Source of the DNA: Ditylenchus dipsaci
Lineage: Eukaryota; Nematoda; Chromadorea; Rhabditida; Anguinidae
Reading direction: 5' to 3'
Assembly (NCBI GenBank): GCA_004194705.1
Contig: SADC01000095.1
Location: 248,001-312,000, forward strand
Length of the DNA: 64,000 nucleotides
The first letter of the stretch is position 1; every line of letters begins with the position of its first letter. Shown here piece by piece: positions 58,446-64,000 of the stretch. Made by a program: the position numbers and the translations under genes. The notes beneath the pieces were generated by a model, which worked only from the letters and a program-made list of their open reading frames with translations, had not been told where the DNA came from and did not search any database.

Positions 58446-59250
58446 AAATTTGGGGTCAAAATTAAAGGGGGGAGACTTTTACGGCGGCTTTTTGACATCG
58501 ATTACTACTGGGTGCGGCAAGTAATTCCTCGGTTATTAATTGGCTATAACTTTTTTTAAAGGAGCATGCTTTCCTAGTGCAACGGCAATTGTTGATTTTT
58601 GAATTCCCGGGGACATAAAAAATAAAAATAATTATCACAAAATTCGCGCAAAATATTTTTTAAGTGCAAACAATTATTTTCGGTTGTCATTTTTGACTCC
58701 TCAATTGAATTTTTGGTCGGGTCTGTCGAACCGCTCTTTCTTTGTGGTCGCCCCATTTGGTTTTTGTGTAAAGGTAGTTCAATTATAGTGGCTATACTAT
58801 ATTTATCTTCTTTGTTACAGAAGAAGAAGACAAGTTGTTCCCTCGAAACTCATTAGATAAGTCTTTACGGATTATTTGCCGTCTTTTTCTTTGTGTGGTT
58901 TTTGCGTTTTTTAGATTCACGTGGAATTTTTGACATCGACTTTCAATTCTTATGCAACACCAAAACAGAAGGATCATGGTCCTAACTTTCTGATGGGTTT
59001 GAAGTTATTGAAGTCTGAAGCTGTAGGTGTCTTTTTTTATTGTTACTCTGTTCACAATGAGTTATTCTTACGCTTTTTCAGCTTCTACTCTGATAACTAC
59101 GAACACGCCGTCTCGCATTAGATATGTTTTATTATATTTTCTGCCGTCTCCTGCTTTTTTCCTTATGCTTGTTCTAGGTTTCTGCGGTCGCTTCCAGAAG
59201 AACAAGCTTTGAATCGAATGAATCCAATATGCGGAAGAAATCGATAAGTC

Positions 59251-59481
59251 GGCGCTAGTAGCGAATACCCCCCAAGCATCCGACCTTTAAAAATTGCTGT
59301 AACTACCCTTGCAAACAACAAGTTTAGGCTTAGCCTTAGGCTTGGGGGTAGGCCAGCGTACGGAAGTTGTGACTAATGAAGAGTTTGCGCACATTTTCCG
59401 GGGTCTGGGACATAAATTTGGGTACTTTTTACTATAGTAAAAAAAGTGAAAATCGTTGGGGGGGGGTATTCGCTACTAGCG
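59251..59481. mobile_element. CGCTAGTAGCG-family MITE with 10-bp duplication
   Basis: Bounded by GGCGCTAGTAGCGAATACC and GGTATTCGCTACTAGCG and flanked by TCGATAAGTC at 59241-59250 and 59482-59491. The other arm of the giant repeat has the uninterrupted site at about 60750 with one copy of the same sequence. A duplication of 9-10 bases suggests a Mutator-like (MULE) origin. Confidence 0.9.
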
Positions 59482-59529
59482 TCGATAAGTCTTGTACGTG
59501 TGCAAAGGTATGCTCTTCTGTTTTTACTA

Positions 59530-59705
59530 CAGTCAAACGTCTGTATAACATACCTCATTGGGACCGGGTCAAGGGGTATGTTATACAGAAGCTTTGTTGC
59601 GGAGGGGATGTGTATTACGGAACATACCCATCCTGGGACAGGCCCGAGGTGTATGTTTCAGACAAGGTATGTTATGGAGGGGTATGTTACAAGGAAGTTT
59701 GACTG
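59530..59705. mobile_element. pogo/Tigger-like MITE, left-arm copy
   Basis: CAGTCAAACGTCTGTATAAC ... AAGGAAGTTTGACTG between TA dinucleotides. The mirror copy is at 60534-60709. Interior units are GGTATGTTA-like. Confidence 0.85.
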
Positions 59706-59838
59706 TATGCGAACTATTAGTAATACTTACTGGTTTTTAGCCTCTGCTTGGTTAGCTCAGAAGATGATTCAGTCAGCACTCGAGGTCCCTTATTAGATAA
59801 GTTTCTCCTATATCTTTGGCCGCCTCTTGCTTTTCTTC

Positions 59839-60396
59839 TCTTATCTGTTTCAGGTGCCTTCAAATATATGAGCAAGAAGGAAAACTAGAAATAAAGTGAG
59901 TCTGCTTCTATGTTTTCTGCTCTGTCCGTACGCGTAAATTGTCGTGAAATAAAGGCCTTATTATTCATTGTTCTTGTGGTTGTTGTTTACTGGCACCTCT
60001 GGAGACCTCCCTTAGGACTTCCTCTGGAGACCTCCCCTTAGATTTTCGTTCAATTCTTTTCTGGCTGGCCAGATCAGACTCGTTTAGAGTGCCAGTTTAT
60101 CGAAGGTTTCATTTTGTCGAGGGTTGACTGCTAACTCCTTTTGCAACTTTGTTTCTGCCTGTACAGCTCATTAAATTTTCGCACTATCGTTTCACAAGAA
60201 AAGCAATGAAGTTATTGTTTGTGAGCGCTGAATTCATATATGAAATGTCCTTTTTCTCATGTGCGTTGTAATATGAGCAGATGATTTTCGATGTGATGAC
60301 ACCGCGGACCTTACATATTGTACCATCTGCTTTGATAACCATTGAAGATGTACAGCTGTCAACACAAGGAACTTCATTATAGAGGGAGTACGAAAA
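59839..60396. other. spacer between the giant arms
   Basis: It holds a minus-strand coding-like stretch (SSMVIKADGTICKVRGVITS) of unknown origin and a short repeat of CTCTGGAGACCTCCC. A segment near 60050-60128 (GGCTGGCCAGATCAG, TTTATCGAAGG) resembles one at 8970-9010 in a Furry intron. No function can be assigned. Confidence 0.4.
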
Positions 60397-60533
60397 GCAA
60401 GAAGAAAAGCAAGAGGCGGCCAAAGATATAGGAGAAACTTATCTAATAAGGGACCTCGAGTGCTGACTGAATCATCTTCTGAGCTAACCAAGCAGAGGCT
60501 AAAAACCAGTAAGTATTACTAATAGTTCGCATA

Positions 60534-60709
60534 CAGTCAAACTTCCTTGTAACATACCCCCTCCATAACATACCTTGTCTGAAACATACACCTCGGGCCT
60601 GTCCCAGGATGGGTGTGTTCCGTAATACACATCCCCTCCGCAACAAAGCTTCTGTATAACATACCCCTTGACCCGTCCCAATGAGGTATGTTATACAGAC
60701 GTTTGACTG
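60534..60709. mobile_element. pogo/Tigger-like MITE, right-arm copy
   Basis: Inverse copy of 59530-59705, same length and same TA borders. Its presence at the mirror position in both arms shows it was there before the inverted duplication. Confidence 0.85.
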
Positions 60710-61338
60710 TAGTAAAAACAGAAGAGCATACCTTTGCACACGTACAAGACTTATCGATTTCTTCCGCATATTGGATTCATTCGATTCAAAGCTTGTTCTT
60801 CTGGAAGCGACCGCAGAAACCTAGAACAAGCATAAGGAAAAAAGCAGGAGACGGCAGAAAATATAATAAAAACATATCTAATGCGAGACGGCGTGTTCGT
60901 AGTTATCAGAGTAGAAGCTGAAAAAGCGTAAGAATAACTGATTGTGAACAGAGTAACAATAAAAAAAGACACCTACAGCTTCAGACTTCAATAACTTCAA
61001 ACCCATCAGAAAGTTAGGACCATGATCCTTCTGTTTTTGGTGTTGCATAAGAATTGAAAGTCGATGTCAAAAATTCCACGTGAATCTAAAAAACGCAAAA
61101 CCACACAAAGAAAAAGACGGCAAATAATCCGTAAAAACTTATCTAATGAGTTTCGAGGGAACAACTTGTCTTCTTCTTCTGTAACAAAGAAGATAAATAT
61201 AGTATAGCCACTATAATTGAACTACCTTTACACAAAAACCAAATGGGGCGATCACAAAGTAAGAGCGGTTCGACAGACCCGACCAAAATTCAATTGAGGA
61301 GTCAAAAATGACAACCGAAAATAATTGTTTGCACTTAA

Positions 61339-61568
61339 AGGGCCTGACCTCTTCCTACTCGGTGGTCCCCCGCCAATTCAAAAATTTCCCTCGATCATTG
61401 GACTTCTGTACGGATTTTTCCGCCACGTTTCTAACAAACTAGGCCTGAAATCAAATTTTAGGCTTAGTTTTGTTAGAAACGTGGCGGAAAAATCCGTACA
61501 GAAGTCCAATGATCAAGTGAAAATTTTTGAATTGGCGGGGACCACCGAGTAGGAAGAGGTCAGGCCCT
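61339..61568. mobile_element. TTAA-flanked MITE private to the right arm
   Basis: AGGGCCTGACC ... GGTCAGGCCCT, with TTAA at 61335-61338 and 61569-61572. The left arm at about 58655-58670 has a single TTAA at the mirror position and no element. Internal arms share CGTTTCTAACAAA and its inverse. Confidence 0.92.
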
Positions 61569-61677
61569 TTAAAAAATATTTTGCGCGAATTTTGTGATAA
61601 TTATTTTTATTTTTTTATGTCCCCGGGAATTCAAAAATCAACAATTGCCGTTGCACTAGGAAAGCATGCTCCTTTAA

Positions 61678-62494
61678 AGCTTTTATTTTCAATTATGTTC
61701 TCACAGTTAGTCTTAGAATTACCGGCGATTTTTTTTGAGTCTAACTCAAAAATGAAAAAATTTGAAAAATTTCATTTTTCTGCCTTGGTCCCCCTTATGT
61801 GTCCTAAAAAACAAAAAATACGGATGTTATGACATAAGAGGAGAACAAGGCAGAAAAGTGAAAATTTTCAAATTTTTTTATTTTTGAGTTAGGCTAAAAA
61901 AAAATCGCCGGTAATTCTAAGACTAACTGTGAAAACGACTGACCTGCGATTCGCTACACATTGTGATTCGCTACACTTGCGATTCGCTACACTGGCGATT
62001 CGCTACACTTTTCTGCAGTATTTGATTTTTATTCTTCTTGTATGGTGTTGTTTTACTTTTTCACTGTCTCATTTTCAGCCAATTATTCAAGATATGCCAT
62101 GGAAAACGTCTAACTAACGTATATTCTCTATGAAAGGCCTCGAAGTCTTTATTTCCAACCCCAAAAAGCCGGGAAAATTTTTTGGGTTAATTTTGAGATT
62201 TTATGGTGCTGAACTAAAATCTTAATATTGGAATTAGGTAAACTCGTGCTAACAAAGAAAAATCAAAAAACAGATTTGCAAAATTATTCCTCTGGTCTGA
62301 GATATAGGTCATTGAGGGGGCGGTCTTTATCAGAGAGGGTGCGTTTATTAGAGAATATACGATCCGATTGTAGCTTTTTTTTGAAAGTGTAGAGAATCGG
62401 TGTAGCGAATCGCCAGTGTAGCGAATCGCCGTAGCGAATCACAATGTGTAGCGAATCGCCGTTTTGTGGTGAAAACATAATTGAAAATAAAGCT
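61678..62494. mobile_element. 817-bp TTAA-flanked foldback stacked on the giant element
   Basis: AGCTTTTATTTTCAATTATG and its inverse bound the element, with TTAA at 61674-61677 (shared with the giant element) and 62495-62498. Inside are a second inverted pair (61705-61929, AGTCTTAGAATTACCGGCGA), arrays of GCGATTCGCTACAC (61945-62010) and their inverse (62385-62460), and a CCGTATTTTC-family MITE at 62118-62362. Confidence 0.85.
62118..62362. mobile_element. CCGTATTTTC-family MITE, innermost layer
   Basis: The ends are ACGTATATTCTCTATGAAAG and TTATTAGAGAATATACG. It contains the shared block GGTCTGAGATATAGGTCA. It lies between the two GCGATTCGCTACAC arrays. Confidence 0.7.
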
Positions 62495-62548
62495 TTAAAA
62501 AAAAGTTATAGCCAATTAAAAACCGGGAATTACTTGCCGCACCGAGTA

Positions 62549-63342
62549 CTTCACTTACTTTTTTATATATTCTGTTCTCCTATCTCAGATTTTTTACACC
62601 GTTTTATAGTTGATATTCTCCTTTATTAATTGAGTGGTCGAACACCCTGATCAAAAATATTTTTTGAGAAAATCACACCGACCTCACACTAAAAACCCGT
62701 GGTTTTTAGCTCAGTGTTTTTAGTGGAGTTTTGCCTTATATTTGGTGTGATTTTCTCAAAATTTATTTTTAATCAGGGATTTTCACCACTCAATTGGTAG
62801 AGGAGTATCTCTGCTACAAAACGGCGTGAAAACATCTGAGTTAAGAGAAAAGAATATATGAAAAAAGGTATGTGAAGGGAGGACTATCAACTCGTGACAG
62901 TTTTGACTCGCGACATTCAACTCGCGACACTTTTTTCGACGATTTTTCTAAACTTCTCATAAAATTATCAAATATTCTCCGAAAAGTCTTTTGAGTAGCA
63001 AGTTCCCGTACCAAAATGTCTTCCTGAACCTGAATCCGTTGAGATCAAGTCATCAAAACCACAGGGGACTGAGATATAGCTGTTTTGAACAGACCACCTT
63101 GAAATTTGTACTACTTACCCACTTTGAAGGATATCTCAGCTCCCTAAAAATTTCCGGATCTGATCTCAACAGATTCGGGTTCAGATAGACATTTCGGTAT
63201 GGAACGTTGGTATTCCAAATACTTTTTGGCGAATCTTTGATAATTTTTTCAGAAGTTAAAAAAATCGTTGAAAAAAGTGTCGCGAGTTGAGTGTCGCGAG
63301 TCAAAACTGTCGCGAGTTGATGTTTTCCATGTGAAGTAAAGT
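62549..63342. mobile_element. insertion in the outer right arm holding two palindromes
   Basis: It interrupts the outer arm between CCGCACCGAGTA and GTAGTCGATGTC; the left arm is continuous there. It contains a palindrome at 62632-62808 (ATCACACCGACCTCACACTA-type arms) and a foldback at 62886-63322 whose arms end in ACTCGCGACA units and whose core pairs over about 190 bases per side. Confidence 0.75.
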
Positions 63343-63685
63343 AGTAGTCGATGTCAAAAGTAGCCGTAAAAGTCTCCCCCTTTAATTACCACCCAAAATT
63401 TTTTAGCCAGCTGGAATACAAAACAGTCATTATTCCCTATATTACTGGTCGTTCGCTTTGGCAGTGCCAAAATAAGGTTTCCTATATTGGAAAAAGATGC
63501 TTTAGTGCTTTCAGACAAGTGATTTAAAATTTTTATTGCAATAAGATGTATCAGTAAACAGGTTTAGATCCATAGCTCGTATTGGTCTATGAAAAATGCT
63601 GATTGTGTAAGCGCTAGAGACAAGTCTAGCACTTCTATGATAAAAAAATCTCTTCACGATGTTGTATTTGTGTTAGGTGAATTCG

Positions 63686-64000
63686 ACCCCAGTAGCGAAT
63701 AAACCCCCCCCCCCCCCATAAACATTTTCTTCATAAAATCATATGAAAAAGTACCCAAATATTAGTTGCAGACCCCGGAAAAAGTAAGGAACACATTTAT
63801 TAGTCACAACTTCCGTACGCTAGCCTACCCCTGAGCTTAAGTCCTGAGCCTAAGCTTGTCCCCTGTTGTTTTTGTCAAAAAAAATGCCTTGGTCCCCCCC
63901 CCTGTTAATCACCATATTAACATAACTATAATGGACAGGGGGACCAAGGAATTTTTCAATAAAAACAACAGGGGGACCAAGGCAAAAAAACGGAAACCGA
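63686..64000. mobile_element. CGCTAGTAGCG-family MITE interrupted by another foldback, cut by the window end
   Basis: The left end is CCCAGTAGCGAATAAACC, followed by a C run. Interior ACAACTTCCGTACGCTAGCC matches other copies. From about 63860 a short foldback (CCCCTGTTGTTTTT and inverse, with GCCTTGGTCCCCC) begins. The right end of the MITE is not in the window. Confidence 0.6.

Larger units (their letters stand above)
58560..61673. mobile_element. 3.1-kb TTAA-flanked giant inverted repeat
   Basis: AGGAGCATGCTTTCCTAGTG ... CACTAGGAAAGCATGCTCCT, with TTAA at 58556-58559 and 61674-61677. Arms of more than 1 kb (58560 to about 59838, and about 60397-61673) are near-identical inverted copies around a spacer of roughly 550 bases. 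Each arm has one private insertion: 59251-59481 on the left and 61339-61568 on the right. A pogo-like MITE is present in both arms (59530-59705 and 60534-60709), so it predates arm formation. No transposase was recognised. Confidence 0.85.
58446..63400. mobile_element. outermost layer of a nested palindromic island
   Basis: The left end AATTTGGGGTCAAAATTAAA and the segment to 58555 are matched in inverse by 62499-62548 plus 63343-63400 (AAGTCTCCCCCTTTAATTAC). The inner bulk consists of later insertions. TTTAG occurs outside both ends and may be part of the target duplication; its length is uncertain. Confidence 0.7.

Noticed and set aside
59700..60540. Mirror-image open frames of about 108-116 residues in the two giant arms
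   Set aside because: They run across a pogo-like MITE and are the same sequence read twice from inverted arms. No protein similarity was seen.
58560..61673. Interpretation of the giant inverted repeat as a retroelement
   Set aside because: The arms are inverted rather than direct, no reverse transcriptase or integrase motif is visible, and the flanks are TTAA.

Overview
The window is a stretch of an animal nuclear genome: AT-rich, with short GT-AG introns beside long repeat-filled ones and no bacterial features. Four host genes can be read by protein similarity: the C-terminal part of Furry (plus strand), a T-box factor of the Tbx2/3 class, the ribosomal stalk protein P1 and the eEF2 chaperone HGH1 (all minus strand). 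The T-box protein, tRNA-derived repeats and dense small inverted-repeat elements suggest an early-branching marine invertebrate, perhaps a demosponge. That placement is only a guess.

Layout. Positions 1-19761 hold about 20 Furry exons, ending in a clear stop codon. A 1.7 kb convergent gap follows, then Tbx2/3 from its stop at 21485 back to about 34500; its first exon or exons were not found. P1 lies at 36.8-37.1 kb, also without its first exon, beside two small coding-like stretches I could not name. Positions 37.6-47.6 kb are mostly repeats and contain a decayed DNA-transposon gene at 44.3-45.3 kb. HGH1 occupies 47640-57909: seven small exons spread over 10 kb of introns made largely of foldback elements. 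From 58.4 kb to the end the DNA is almost entirely nested palindromes.

The dominant feature is non-autonomous DNA transposons. Several families can be separated by terminal repeat and target duplication: hAT-type (8-bp duplications), TTAA-type, pogo/Tigger-like (TA), a MULE-like family (about 10 bp, ends CGCTAGTAGCGAATACC), a family with ends TACCGTATTTTCTC present in eight or nine copies, two foldbacks whose arms are tRNA-like sequences, and foldbacks whose arms are arrays of short self-complementary motifs such as TGTCTCGCGAGACA. The most striking structure is 58446-63400, where inverted repeats lie inside inverted repeats. There each arm supplies the empty site for insertions found only in the other arm, so part of the insertion order can be read without an outside reference.

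Several exons need a one-base correction to keep frame, some at homopolymers. This looks more like residual assembly indels than gene death, because the surrounding protein similarity is intact. The host genes are not a functional cluster: Furry acts in NDR-kinase and cell-polarity signalling, Tbx2/3 in transcription, P1 in the ribosomal stalk and HGH1 in eEF2 folding.
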